The notes: generated by a model from the letters alone, not told the origin. Positions 1 to 8,539 are shown, counted from the first letter of the stretch. The stretch: DNA of 13,874 bases from Thermoplasmatota archaeon (GCA_018334795.1 JAGXLH010000040.1:1-13874), one strand, 5' to 3'. Made by a program: numbers and translations.

Positions 1-484
1 CTGCAAGAAACATTGGTTTTCCTATCATCATGGAATTAGGAGGTTGTGAAACAATTAAGGTTCCAGATTCAAGAATATAGTCTTGACGAACAAAATATGA
101 GTTTCCAGAAGAAAACTTTATATTTCCAACATCAAAATCCCATGAATCTGTTTCGTTTTCTATAGTTATCGAGCATTCGTTCTCCTGGATGGATAAGGAC
201 CCGTATGTTCTCCCTTTTGAGAGTATGGGAAGATTATTAATTCCTAAGGTAACTGAAGAGGAGATTGCGGTTCGTTGTTTCAAGGTTGATTGAATGTCAG
301 TTGCATATTTAAGTTGAGCAAATTGACCAGAAACATCTTCCATATGTGCTGCTTCTATTTCTTCTAGCCATTGTGGAACAAAGGCAGTGTTTACCATTAC
401 AACTATTGATAGCGCAAGGCCTATTAGAAGCACAGTTATGACAATACCAACGACTGCTTCATCGGAATCATTTATATTTCGCAT
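1..484 (-). CDS. Type IV pilin-like protein, 3' end outside window (partial)
   Basis: The reading frame opens at ATG 484 and stays open to the left edge (161 codons visible). The N-terminus has a short charged leader (residues 1-9, ending SDE), then a hydrophobic helix at about 10-34 (AVVGIVITVLLIGLALSIVV), then a hydrophilic stretch rich in Glu, Gln and His (about 39-60). This is the layout of archaeal type IV pilins and pseudopilins: class III leader, assembly helix, extracellular domain. The usual Glu at +5 of mature pilins is replaced by small or hydrophobic residues, so it may be a minor pilin. A GGTGA Shine-Dalgarno sits just upstream, and only 21 bp separate it from the larger pilin gene, so it is the last visible gene of the pilus operon. 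The family assignment rests on the N-terminus only; the extracellular part (from about residue 60) matches nothing I recognise. Confidence 0.72.
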   Translation of the reverse strand, partial: MRNINDSDEAVVGIVITVLLIGLALSIVVMVNTAFVPQWLEEIEAAHMEDVSGQFAQLKYATDIQSTLKQRTAISSSVTLGINNLPILSKGRTYGSLSIQENECSITIENETDSWDFDVGNIKFSSGNSYFVRQDYILESGTLIVSQPPNSMMIGKPMFLA

Positions 485-505
485 TATGTCACCTATTTTC
501 CTTAT

Positions 506-2299
506 TTATTTTCCCCATACGTAAATCTCATCGATATAAATATCATCATTCCAATGATCGGCAAAGCATTTAAATCCAAGGTACATAGTAGATGAAAATG
601 TGTAATCAGATTCATTTATCCAGACAATTTCATGATAGAAATCACCATTTTCAAAATCAGTATCTTTGACAAAACGTTCTATTTCTTGCCACGTTGATCC
701 ATCATAATAATAGAGACTGAAGTATTCCCCATCTTCAACTCCTTCGGATCTATACCAAAAGTCAACTTTAATTGAAGTGTATCCTGGTGAACTGATATCT
801 TTTGGGTTAGTATACGTAAATGATGCACCGTTACCTTGTCTTTGAATGTTTGCAGCATTAAATCCTTGATGGGCATAGACTCCACCGGTGTATAAAGTAC
901 AATCCCATCCGTTATCTGAATAATTACCCCAGCCAGATTCAAAATCATCAAAGGTTATCAACGTCCATTCAAGGGTAGTAAATTCCCAGACAGGGCCTTC
1001 TGTGCTTAATCCCTCATCATCCCAGGCAACAATTTTCCAATAATAAGTAATGCCATATGTTGGGGCGGGCGAGGAAAATGTAGAACTACTTTGATTTGCA
1101 GACAGTTTTGCTGCAGGTGGATTATTGGTATCAAAATAAACGTCATAGGTAAGATCTCCACCTTCCGGATCAATACAAGTCCAATTTAGGGTTGGATTTA
1201 AGGTTGTTATTGATTTATCCAACGGATAAATATAAGTTGGTATCATTGGTGGATTACTTTCACCAAGAGTGGTAAATTGATATCTGGTTGATTCAACTGT
1301 GGAAGTACCATCGGTGACTGAAACATTCCAATAATACGTAGTGTCAAACCCTGAGGTCAACGGTGCTGTGTCACAATAATACGTGCCATTTCCAACTGAA
1401 TTATTCGCTCCTATTTGTTGCCATGAGCCACTGGCATTGCTATACCACGTCAGATCCATTACACTTCCATCAGCATCTGAAATGTTGATTGATAGTGTCT
1501 TATTTAATCTGACATTTATCTCACCATTTGTGGGAAGAGGATCACTGATAACCGGAGCACGGGAATACGCACAGTAAGCATCTGCAGTGAATGGAGGAGT
1601 TTCGTATGAGGAATTATACGTTCCTATGGAATAAAACTCATACCATCCATAACTATTTGGAAAATCAAAAATCCATTGCCAAGGTTGTGCTGTATCAACA
1701 CCAAACTTGGAATAAGAAGTCCAACTCACATTATCAGATGAGTATCGATAAAAAAGAGAAATGTTTGTTAATAAAAGATCACCAGACGCACTAATGCTCA
1801 AGGTTGGTCCAGATTGCATAAAGGAAATATCGTTAACCTCAGTTGCAATATTTGGAAGGTAATCTGAAGGTTGATGGTATTCTCCAAAAAATACGAGTGA
1901 ATTACTTTGCTTATCAACTATCTTTAGTGATATATCACAATCAATCAAATCGGTCTGCCCAGATTGCAACACAAGTTTTTCTCCAAAACCCCAGAGATTA
2001 TCATTATTTGTATCCCACGATGAAATATTCCTAATTTCTTGAGAAATTGTGGTATTGTCAATGGAAATAATTACAATTGATTTAGGATTTAATGGCTCAC
2101 CATTTAAATGCGATATGGTAATATTTTCATTATTGAACGTAAATGCAAGATTTGCATGAGGTATTGGCGATTTTGGAGAGATGGTAAGCACTGAAAAATA
2201 AACAGTAGAAAAAATGGCTACTGCGATAAGCAACAAAAGCATGGTACCAAGTATTTCAGTCACTGCATTATCTTGACGTAACCATTGTGTTTTCTTCAT
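506..2299 (-). CDS. Large pilin-like surface protein with Ig-like repeats and a jelly-roll-like C-terminal domain (candidate pilus adhesin)
   Basis: 597 residues. Residues 1-12 form a charged leader and 13-38 the pilin helix (AVTEILGTMLLLLIAVAIFS); Glu15 would be +5 if processing follows Asp10. Residues 45-140 are a beta-rich domain typical after archaeal pilin N-termini. Three Ig/FN3-like modules follow: about 150-245, 248-345 and 350-443, the last two each ending in a YYW...F(T)TL strand pattern. Residues 448-597 form a separate domain starting FDDFESGWGNY and ending DIYIDEIYVWGK, resembling MAM/LamG-type jelly rolls that bind glycans or protein. About 16 N-x-S/T sequons suggest a glycosylated exterior. 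It follows the platform genes with a 15-bp gap, and its Shine-Dalgarno (AAAGGAG) overlaps the preceding stop codon, so translation is probably coupled. Inference: a minor, tip-located pilin used for adhesion. A membrane-anchored surface protein that is never assembled into a pilus is the alternative. Confidence 0.8.
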   Translation of the reverse strand: MKKTQWLRQDNAVTEILGTMLLLLIAVAIFSTVYFSVLTISPKSPIPHANLAFTFNNENITISHLNGEPLNPKSIVIISIDNTTISQEIRNISSWDTNNDNLWGFGEKLVLQSGQTDLIDCDISLKIVDKQSNSLVFFGEYHQPSDYLPNIATEVNDISFMQSGPTLSISASGDLLLTNISLFYRYSSDNVSWTSYSKFGVDTAQPWQWIFDFPNSYGWYEFYSIGTYNSSYETPPFTADAYCAYSRAPVISDPLPTNGEINVRLNKTLSINISDADGSVMDLTWYSNASGSWQQIGANNSVGNGTYYCDTAPLTSGFDTTYYWNVSVTDGTSTVESTRYQFTTLGESNPPMIPTYIYPLDKSITTLNPTLNWTCIDPEGGDLTYDVYFDTNNPPAAKLSANQSSSTFSSPAPTYGITYYWKIVAWDDEGLSTEGPVWEFTTLEWTLITFDDFESGWGNYSDNGWDCTLYTGGVYAHQGFNAANIQRQGNGASFTYTNPKDISSPGYTSIKVDFWYRSEGVEDGEYFSLYYYDGSTWQEIERFVKDTDFENGDFYHEIVWINESDYTFSSTMYLGFKCFADHWNDDIYIDEIYVWGK

Positions 2300-2314
2300 A
2301 TCCTTTTTTCTCCT

Positions 2315-3205
2315 TTAGATAGTTCCTATGAACTTGAATACCATCCAGCTGATAAAGCATAGAATAAACACGTGTTTTACACTTGATTGGAAATGACCAT
2401 CTTCAAAAATTCCAGCAACAACACCGGTTCCAATACTTTGAGCAAGAGTAGCAAAATAAAAGATTTGAAGAATTTCACCTTGATTAATAAATCCGCTTCC
2501 CATTGCCTGTGATAATCCTTTTGCTTCAGATCCAGTTATTGTTGGAATGAATACTCCAGCTAGAATAGCAATAATTGCCATAAATACAAACATTGCAACA
2601 TAAATAACCACAACATAAGAAAGCATGTTAACCCGTCTTTCTTTTTCCAATTGCTTTATTTCTAACGCATCCTTTGCCGCAACATCTAAAACATCTGCAA
2701 CATTTCCTCCACTTCGTCCGGCTTCAATAATCAATGAGATTGTCCGTCGAACTGAGGTAGTATTAATTCGTTTGGCAAAATCAGTTAGTGCTTCTTCAAC
2801 GCTGCTTCCCCATGAAATCTGTTGCGCGATTTTCTTTATTTCTTTTGTCAGTAATCCATAACTTCCTCTGGAAGTAAATAAAATTGCTTTTGTAAATGTC
2901 ATTCCTGCCCGTCGTGAAGAAGCTAAATCACGAACGAAATCAGGGAAGATCGAATCGATTTTTCTAATAATTGAAAAATGAACATATTCATACATTCCAT
3001 AAATCCCGGTAATGGAAAGAATAGCGAATACAAAAAAATCGGTAGAGTCAGCAAAGGAGAATGAAACAATATTAAGCAAAGAGAGCAATCCTAGAATAAT
3101 GAAAATAGTGACAAGTGTCCCTGAGATACTATAAACTATTACCCTGTTAAGATTTCCAGATAAAATCATCTTTTTAATGATATTTTGTTGAGGAATTTTA
3201 TTCAT
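2315..3205 (-). CDS. Type II/IV secretion platform protein, T2SF domain (TadC-like), second copy
   Basis: 296-residue polytopic inner-membrane protein of the GspF/TadC/FlaJ family, which forms the platform below a pilus and is driven by the ATPase. Hydrophobic segments lie at about 22-48, 56-76, 195-222, 246-267 and 276-294. The cytoplasmic T2SF four-helix region spans about 82-190, with FPDFVRDLASSRRAGMT at 87-103 and EAGRSGGNVADVL at 161-173, both characteristic. The C-terminal GTGVVAGIFEDG (259-270) is a pattern I associate with archaeal TadC-like proteins. The gene starts 4 bp after the stop of the other platform gene, with a strong GGAGG Shine-Dalgarno inside the end of that gene. It pairs with the preceding protein as TadB pairs with TadC in bacterial Tad pili; which of the two corresponds to which cannot be said from sequence alone. 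Confidence 0.88.
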   Translation of the reverse strand: MNKIPQQNIIKKMILSGNLNRVIVYSISGTLVTIFIILGLLSLLNIVSFSFADSTDFFVFAILSITGIYGMYEYVHFSIIRKIDSIFPDFVRDLASSRRAGMTFTKAILFTSRGSYGLLTKEIKKIAQQISWGSSVEEALTDFAKRINTTSVRRTISLIIEAGRSGGNVADVLDVAAKDALEIKQLEKERRVNMLSYVVVIYVAMFVFMAIIAILAGVFIPTITGSEAKGLSQAMGSGFINQGEILQIFYFATLAQSIGTGVVAGIFEDGHFQSSVKHVFILCFISWMVFKFIGTI

Positions 3206-3209
3206 ATTT

Positions 3210-4085
3210 TTACGCCTCCAATGACATCATGCGAATTACGAAAGCAAAAGCGCCATGAATTATCGGAACCATCAAAAATACCATCACGTACAATAATATC
3301 ATTTGACTTGCATCTCCACTGATAATCATCATTAATGGTATTACGATAAAAAGTAATAGAATTCCGGCAACTGCAGCAGTTACATAACTTTCCGCCATAA
3401 TTCCTAAACTTTCAATGGTTTGTTTTTGTTTTTGCCGGTTTTCAATCATAAACTGTTTTGATTTTGCAGAAAAATAAGATTTAAGTGATCCTCCAGAGGT
3501 AACGGTGACGATCAATCCTTGTAAAAATTCTTTAAATTTTTCAGATGGAGTACGATGCATGTTTTCCCTAATGCTTGTGATAATGTCCTTACCAAGTAAG
3601 GTTGCATCTCGGTATATCCAAGAGGCTTCTTTTTGTACTTCCCCATAAATACTTTGTTGGGAAAGACTTTTAAAAATTTCTGTTGGAGTAACTCCTGCCG
3701 AAGACATAGCGGCAACAAAATTAAGAGCATAACATAAATTCATATCAATTTTTTTTCCTCGCCCACTTGCTATTAAAGCAGGGATTTTTAAAAAAATAAA
3801 ATATGTTGCGATACTACCAACAAGGGAGGCCCCTAGAACTGTTAAGAACACTTGTGTCGACAGTGTTATGTTAAAAAGTGGAAAGAAAATCGTTGAGAGC
3901 AAGAAAATAGCACTCAGAAATACAATAAAACTGATAATGGTGTAAATAAACGCTTCAGCCATATATGCTTCAGCGTTTATGTTCATATGAGCAGATGATA
4001 CGTCCTGTTTTAATTGGTCACTTGCATGTTTTTGAGTAAACACGCCAAACCAAGCGTATGCTTTTTTTTGCAAAGTTGATAACAT
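3210..4085 (-). CDS. Type II/IV secretion platform protein, T2SF domain (TadC-like), first copy
   Basis: 291-residue membrane protein of the GspF/TadC/FlaJ family. Residues 1-43 are cytoplasmic and charged. Membrane segments lie at about 45-70, 78-102, 229-256 and 260-285. The T2SF region spans about 115-225, recognisable by ALNFVAAMSSAGVTPTEIFKSL (near 120-141; two helices of the bundle) and SGGSLKSYFSAKSKQFM (197-213). It is clearly related in layout to the next gene but much diverged, so this is an old duplication or a true two-component platform rather than a recent copy. It follows the second ATPase after a 75-bp gap and has a purine-rich Shine-Dalgarno (GAGGATGGG) just before ATG 4085. 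Its predicted partner is the ATPase encoded upstream, which would act on the cytoplasmic loops. Confidence 0.88.
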   Translation of the reverse strand: MLSTLQKKAYAWFGVFTQKHASDQLKQDVSSAHMNINAEAYMAEAFIYTIISFIVFLSAIFLLSTIFFPLFNITLSTQVFLTVLGASLVGSIATYFIFLKIPALIASGRGKKIDMNLCYALNFVAAMSSAGVTPTEIFKSLSQQSIYGEVQKEASWIYRDATLLGKDIITSIRENMHRTPSEKFKEFLQGLIVTVTSGGSLKSYFSAKSKQFMIENRQKQKQTIESLGIMAESYVTAAVAGILLLFIVIPLMMIISGDASQMILLYVMVFLMVPIIHGAFAFVIRMMSLEA

Positions 4086-4160
4086 TATCCCATCCTCACG
4101 ACTTATTTTTTTTTTATTCTATTCTCTTAAATTCTTGTATTAAGATGGATACAACCATCA

Positions 4161-6305
4161 TTATTTTTTTTTCTCTTTTTGTTTCTCATCTTTTGAAATA
4201 GTTTTGTCTGGTTTTGTTGTGTCTTTAGTCTGTTCAGAATTATGATGGGCACCAATGATTTCATCAATTTCTTTTTCAACAGTTTCAGTATTTTTCATTC
4301 TATGTTTTTGATCTTGCTTACCCATCTTTTTTGAGGTTGTGTAGTAAACCGCTGGGTTCGATACTTTAGGAGTTTTTTCTTTGTCTTTGTGTAGATTTAA
4401 AAAGGATTTGTTATCCTTTCTTTTTTTAATGGTTAATTTTTCTTTTAATTTTGCTGTGAAATATATTTTTTTCTTAGCTAATGATTTTTTAGAAGATTGC
4501 GTTACTTTTTCATTTTTTAATGATCGTTGTTTCTTTTTTGATTTATCTGCTGAAAATAAGGATAAAAGAGGGTTTTTCTTTTCTTTTTTGTTCTGTTTTA
4601 TATCCTGAGATATTATATTACGTTTTTTTACTTTTGGGATTGATAATAATGAGTCATACTCAGGTTCATTTATTGATAATTCATCTTTGATTTCTGCATC
4701 AATTTTTTCAGGCTCATTTAAAATTATTTCTTGAACCTTTTCTGGGGTTTCAGCATATTTTGCTAGAATCTTTGTTACATCTGTAAATTCACGAATATGA
4801 TACTTTCTTAACCAGGATAAAATATCTACTCTCTGTTGTATTTCTTGAGACATATCATTTGCACTCATATCTAACTCTGTGCGAATTTGTTCCAAGATGT
4901 AACTTTTTCCTGAGAAAGAGAATAAATTTTCTTGAGGATTCCATTCAAAAACAGTGTTTGTAAGTACCTCTTTTGTTTCACTGTCGATGTTAAGCAATTC
5001 AACTATTTTCATACATCGGCGTTGGTTCTTATCCTGAGTTTTTTGATTCCTCATCAGCAGTACGATATCAAGTGATTGAAGCATAGTCCGGGGAATGTTA
5101 ATCGGTTTTCCTTCTAACCGATGAATTAACGCTTGTGTTGAATCGGCATGCACGGTTGAATAGGTGGTATGTCCGGTGGCCATTGCTTGAAAGAGGACAT
5201 AAGCTTCTTTTCCTCTGATTTCTCCAACCATGATGTATTCTGGTCGTTGTCGAAGTGCTGCTTTCATCAAATCAAATAAATCAATTTCTCCAACCATTCG
5301 GTCATTAACAACTTCACCAAATCCTGATCGGGTAACTCCGGGTATCCAATTTGGGTGTGGAAGGTTGATTTCTCTTGTTTCTTCGATACTCACGATTTTT
5401 GAATCACGGGGAATAAATAAACCTAAAGCATTAAGCACACTTGTTTTTCCTGATGCTGTTCCACCACTAATAAGAGCATTGAATCCTCGCTCCACTGCCA
5501 TCCATAAATAGGCAATCATCTTCGTTGAAAATGTTTCAAAATCAACCAAATCTATAGGGGTAATAGGATCGGCTCTAAATTTTCGAATCGTAAATGTACT
5601 TCCACGGGTTGTCACTTCCCCACTCAAGGTCATTTGAATACGAGATCCATCTGGCATAGTTGCATCTAACATTGGATCAGAAACGCTGATATGTTTTCCA
5701 CATTTCTGTGCAAGTTTTACTACGAAATTGGATAGATTTTTCTCCTTGGAAAATATGATGTTTGTTTCAAGAGAACCGAATTCACGTTGATAAACAAACA
5801 TTGGAACTTTCGCTCCGTCACAACTGATATCTTCAATCGAAGGATCATTCATCAAAGGATCAATATTATCATATCCAAGAAACTGTTTTTTAATATAATA
5901 AAAAATTTTTTCCCAGGAAATACCGTCAATGGTGATATCATACTTGTCTAAGATAGTTTCTATTGATTTTATTAAATAAGATTCTGCATCCTCAAGTTCA
6001 TCTAATCGGACGTTTAAAGATTTCAATATTTTTTCTCTTAAAAAGGATAAGATGTTCGTATCCTCTTCTGATAAAATAGGTTCAAGAACAACATATTTTT
6101 TTTTCAATGAATCCTTTTCTTTTAAAATGGAAATATATGAGTATGGTTTTTTTATGGCATAAAAATCAAGTTCCTCAACAGTAAATGATAGGGAGGTTAC
6201 AACTGTTTCTTTATTACAAATGGGGCATGTTATCTGATTAGCTTTTTCATCTGTAACCTGAAGAGGTTTATTACAATATGAACACAGTATTGTTCTATGA
6301 ACCAT
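4161..6305 (-). CDS. Pilus/secretion ATPase (TadA/GspE/FlaI-like) with N-terminal zinc ribbon and lysine-rich C-terminal tail
   Basis: 714 residues from ATG 6305. A TTG five codons upstream is open but has no ribosome site, so ATG is preferred; it overlaps the upstream ATPase gene by 11 bp. Residues 8-30 hold two CxxC pairs (Cys8, 11, 27, 30), a likely zinc ribbon absent from the sister protein. The N-terminal ATPase subdomain spans about 145-245 (IEDISCDG, ATMPDGSRIQM). The motor core has Walker A GGTASGKTS (281-289), Asp box SIEETREI (306-313), Walker B EYIMVGEIRG (356-365) and His box ATGHTTYSTVHAD (376-388), all intact. From about 555 to the end the protein is a low-complexity tail very rich in Lys and Glu, without recognisable fold. 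It should hydrolyse ATP to drive pilin assembly or retraction through the TadC-like platform proteins encoded next. Confidence 0.9.
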   Translation of the reverse strand: MVHRTILCSYCNKPLQVTDEKANQITCPICNKETVVTSLSFTVEELDFYAIKKPYSYISILKEKDSLKKKYVVLEPILSEEDTNILSFLREKILKSLNVRLDELEDAESYLIKSIETILDKYDITIDGISWEKIFYYIKKQFLGYDNIDPLMNDPSIEDISCDGAKVPMFVYQREFGSLETNIIFSKEKNLSNFVVKLAQKCGKHISVSDPMLDATMPDGSRIQMTLSGEVTTRGSTFTIRKFRADPITPIDLVDFETFSTKMIAYLWMAVERGFNALISGGTASGKTSVLNALGLFIPRDSKIVSIEETREINLPHPNWIPGVTRSGFGEVVNDRMVGEIDLFDLMKAALRQRPEYIMVGEIRGKEAYVLFQAMATGHTTYSTVHADSTQALIHRLEGKPINIPRTMLQSLDIVLLMRNQKTQDKNQRRCMKIVELLNIDSETKEVLTNTVFEWNPQENLFSFSGKSYILEQIRTELDMSANDMSQEIQQRVDILSWLRKYHIREFTDVTKILAKYAETPEKVQEIILNEPEKIDAEIKDELSINEPEYDSLLSIPKVKKRNIISQDIKQNKKEKKNPLLSLFSADKSKKKQRSLKNEKVTQSSKKSLAKKKIYFTAKLKEKLTIKKRKDNKSFLNLHKDKEKTPKVSNPAVYYTTSKKMGKQDQKHRMKNTETVEKEIDEIIGAHHNSEQTKDTTKPDKTISKDEKQKEKKK
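5136..5198. repeat. 63-bp block identical to 6733-6795 (inside the paralogous ATPase)
   Basis: These 63 bases match positions 6733-6795 exactly, including synonymous codon positions. They encode the His-box region of both ATPases. Further exact blocks at the same offset of 1597 bp are 5232-5267 (36 bp), about 5335-5366 and 5629-5660 (32 bp each). Between the blocks the two genes differ at many third positions. Confidence 0.9.
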
Positions 6306-8025
6306 GAGTATCCATCTCAATTTGTGTTAATACTTCGTTTTTATTTTCACAATATTTTGCTGTAGATGTTGCCACATCTTCAAATTGAGTAATATTATTT
6401 TTTAACATCCATTCCAGAACTTTAGCCCTTTGTTTTAGTTCGGTCGTAATGGTTGCCCGATCCATATTATTTCTGCCACGAATCTGTTCAATGACAAAGC
6501 TTTTTCCAGAATATTGAAAACTATCTTTAACTGGATCCCATCTAAATACCTCGTTAGTGAGTAATTCTTTGGTTGAAGGATCGATATCAATGATTTCAAT
6601 AATTTGTTTCACTCGTCGGGTTCGTTTATTTTTTACGCGTGAAATAGTTTGCAAACATACAATGTCAAGAGATTGGAGCATAATTCGAGGAATATTAATT
6701 GGTTCTCCCTCTAACCGATGAATCAATGATTTTGTTGAATCGGCATGCACGGTTGAATAGGTGGTATGTCCGGTGGCCATTGCTTGAAAGAGGACGTAGG
6801 CTTCTCGTCCTCTAATCTCCCCAACTAGGATGTATTCTGGTCGTTGTCGAAGTGCTGCTTTCATTAAATCATACATGTCGATTTCGCCAGAGATTTTTCC
6901 GTCAACAACGTCTCCAAAACCTGATCGGGATACTCCGGGTATCCAATTTGGGTGTGGAAGGTTAATTTCTCTAGTTTCTTCGATACTAACGATTTTTGAT
7001 TCACGAGGGACAAACAAAGATAATGCATTCAATGTGGTTGTTTTACCTGATGCTGTTCCGCCACTGATAAGGGCGCTGAATCCATGTTCAATGGCCATCC
7101 AAAAATACGCAATCATTTCTGATGACATAGTATTAAAACGAATGAGATCAGGTGGAGAAAATGGTTCTTCTCTAAATTTTCGAATGGTAAATGTGCTTCC
7201 TTTCGTACTAATTTCAGTGCTTAATGTCATTTGAATACGAGATCCATCTGGCATAGTCGCATCAATCATTGGATTTGCAATGGAGATATGTTTTCCACAT
7301 TTCTGTGCGAGTTTGATTACAAAACCAGATAATTCCTCTTCGTCATCAAAATGGATATTGCTCTGTATGGATCCATGGTTTCGATGGTATAAAAATAGTG
7401 AGACTTCAGAGCCATCACAACTAATATCTTCGATTTGAGGGTCTTTCATTATTGGATCAAGTTTATCAAGACTGAGAAGATTTTTCTTTAGGTAATAAAG
7501 AATTTTTTCTTTTTGCGCTTCAGATATTTTAATTGAATAATCAGATATTATGTGGTTTACTGATTCTTCTAAAATATTTGTCATTCCTTTTTGTTCGATG
7601 TTTGCTACATCTACAGAGATTACATGTAATGATTTATAAATGAAATCATATGCCTGTTTTTCTTGTTCATTTAAGGGCGGTTCGATGAGCATATACCGCT
7701 TATCTCTAGATTCCTGGTGTTGAATAATTGAGACAAATGCGAAAGGTTCTGCTACGTCATAAAAATCAATTTCTTCCCATAATGCTTGATCTGAAAATCC
7801 TTCATTGGATAACAGTTTGTCTCTGAGAGCATTAATTTCGGTTTTGTTGATAGTAAAGGAGGTTTTTTGCGCACTCTCTTTTGGTTCTTTTTCATGTTTA
7901 GTATGTTTAACCAATTCGTTTTTTAAGACATTGAATTTTTTGTTTTGTCGATTTTTATCATTCTTTTCTTTTGATTTTTTTAATGTTTTTGATAATCCAG
8001 CAAACATTTCTTTCTGTTTTCCCAT
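6295..8025 (-). CDS. Pilus/secretion ATPase (TadA/GspE/FlaI-like), first gene of the pilus operon
   Basis: 576 residues from ATG 8025, with a purine-rich Shine-Dalgarno (GGCGGAAGAAAGG) directly before it. Residues 1-55 are a basic, probably disordered extension. About 85-180 is a helical region and 185-285 the N-terminal ATPase subdomain (IEDISCDG, ATMPDGSRIQM). The motor core has Walker A GGTASGKTT (322-330), Asp box SIEETREI (347-354), Walker B EYILVGEIRG (397-406) and His box ATGHTTYSTVHAD (417-429), all complete. It lacks the zinc ribbon and long tail of the neighbouring paralog but matches it without gaps through the motor, with several stretches identical at DNA level. The two could form a mixed hexamer, or act as an assembly/retraction pair as PilB and PilT do; the sequence does not decide. 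It is the promoter-proximal gene of the operon. Confidence 0.9.
   Translation of the reverse strand: MGKQKEMFAGLSKTLKKSKEKNDKNRQNKKFNVLKNELVKHTKHEKEPKESAQKTSFTINKTEINALRDKLLSNEGFSDQALWEEIDFYDVAEPFAFVSIIQHQESRDKRYMLIEPPLNEQEKQAYDFIYKSLHVISVDVANIEQKGMTNILEESVNHIISDYSIKISEAQKEKILYYLKKNLLSLDKLDPIMKDPQIEDISCDGSEVSLFLYHRNHGSIQSNIHFDDEEELSGFVIKLAQKCGKHISIANPMIDATMPDGSRIQMTLSTEISTKGSTFTIRKFREEPFSPPDLIRFNTMSSEMIAYFWMAIEHGFSALISGGTASGKTTTLNALSLFVPRESKIVSIEETREINLPHPNWIPGVSRSGFGDVVDGKISGEIDMYDLMKAALRQRPEYILVGEIRGREAYVLFQAMATGHTTYSTVHADSTKSLIHRLEGEPINIPRIMLQSLDIVCLQTISRVKNKRTRRVKQIIEIIDIDPSTKELLTNEVFRWDPVKDSFQYSGKSFVIEQIRGRNNMDRATITTELKQRAKVLEWMLKNNITQFEDVATSTAKYCENKNEVLTQIEMDTHGS
6733..6795. repeat. 63-bp block identical to 5136-5198 (partner copy)
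   Basis: Partner of the block in the downstream ATPase gene, in the same orientation and reading frame. It is a coding paralogy, not a mobile repeat. Confidence 0.9.
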
Positions 8026-8338
8026 CCTTTCTTCCGCCTTATAGAGCTGTTTAGTGTAGCATCACCCAAAAGAGAAGATTTCTTCGACCGCATAATTTTG
8101 AGTTTTGCTACTATTTATTCTACCAATAGATCTAATTATTTCTCTTTTTTGAAGGATTCTAATAATTAACAGTGTAAATCACAATTTTATACATCCATCC
8201 TCATATTCAAATACCATAATCATTATTTATATCTTTCCTAATGTTTTTTTTCAGTTAAATGTTAAAACTCTATTTAGACCTGAGTTTTAGACAACTTTAT
8301 AATATGGTTCCTAATGTCAGATGTGAAAATTATCAAAT
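8026..8338. promoter_or_regulatory. Divergent intergenic region between pilus operon and tRNA-Arg; candidate pilus-operon promoter
   Basis: 313 bp without a credible gene. Read on the minus strand, two archaeal TATA-like boxes face the pilus operon: AAAGATATAAATA at 8224-8236 (the better one, with a purine-rich BRE-like start) and TATAAAATT at 8183-8191. Starts about 25 bp downstream would give leaders of roughly 135-180 nt, long for an archaeal mRNA, so there is room for post-transcriptional control. A further promoter closer to the gene cannot be excluded. The plus-strand tRNA promoter occupies the far end. Confidence 0.45.
8296..8305 (+). promoter_or_regulatory. TATA box for tRNA-Arg
   Basis: TTTATAATAT lies about 38 bp before the mature tRNA. 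With initiation about 25 bp downstream of the box this leaves a 5' leader of roughly a dozen nucleotides, normal for an archaeal tRNA removed by RNase P. Confidence 0.55.
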
Positions 8339-8412
8339 GGGCCCGTGAGGTAGCTTGGATATCCTATTGGCCTTCGGAGCCAGTTACCAGGGTTCGAATC
8401 CCTGCGGGTCCG
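8339..8412 (+). tRNA. tRNA-Arg (anticodon UCG)
   Basis: 74 nt folding as a cloverleaf. The acceptor stem is GGGCCCG (8339-8345) with CGGGTCC (8405-8411), seven pairs including one G-U. The D arm (8348-8364) carries the GG of the D loop; its last stem pair is a T-T mismatch. The anticodon stem TTGGC/GCCAG (8367-8371, 8379-8383) closes the seven-base loop CTTCGGA with anticodon TCG at 8374-8376. The variable loop is 4 nt. The T arm is CAGGG/CCCTG (8388-8404) with loop TTCGAAT. The discriminator base is G8412. CCA is not encoded, so it must be added enzymatically. No intron is seen. It would read CGA, and other CGN codons by wobble. Confidence 0.95.
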
Positions 8413-8539
8413 TACTAGTCTCACGTGGGATAATTTTGCTGGAATACTTTGTTGAATTTTGGTTCTGTTTAGTTAAATGATCGATCGCTTTTTTTCAATA
8501 TTAACAAGTATACGCGGTATGCCTATCCTATTTTAAGAT

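Noticed and set aside
4381..4608. Plus-strand frame of 75 codons opposite the ATPase tail
   Set aside because: Phe-rich shadow of the Lys-rich coding tail on the other strand.
6306..6320. TTG start five codons upstream of the zinc-ribbon ATPase ATG
   Set aside because: No ribosome site before TTG; ATG 6305 gives a compact overlap with the upstream gene.
8180..8225. Minus-strand 14-codon frame (MIMVFEYEDG...) as a leader peptide of the pilus operon
   Set aside because: No ribosome site, overlaps a TATA-like box, and such short frames are expected by chance.
8339..8412. tRNA-Arg as an attachment site for an integrated element
   Set aside because: No second copy of the tRNA 3' end and no integrase gene are visible in the window.
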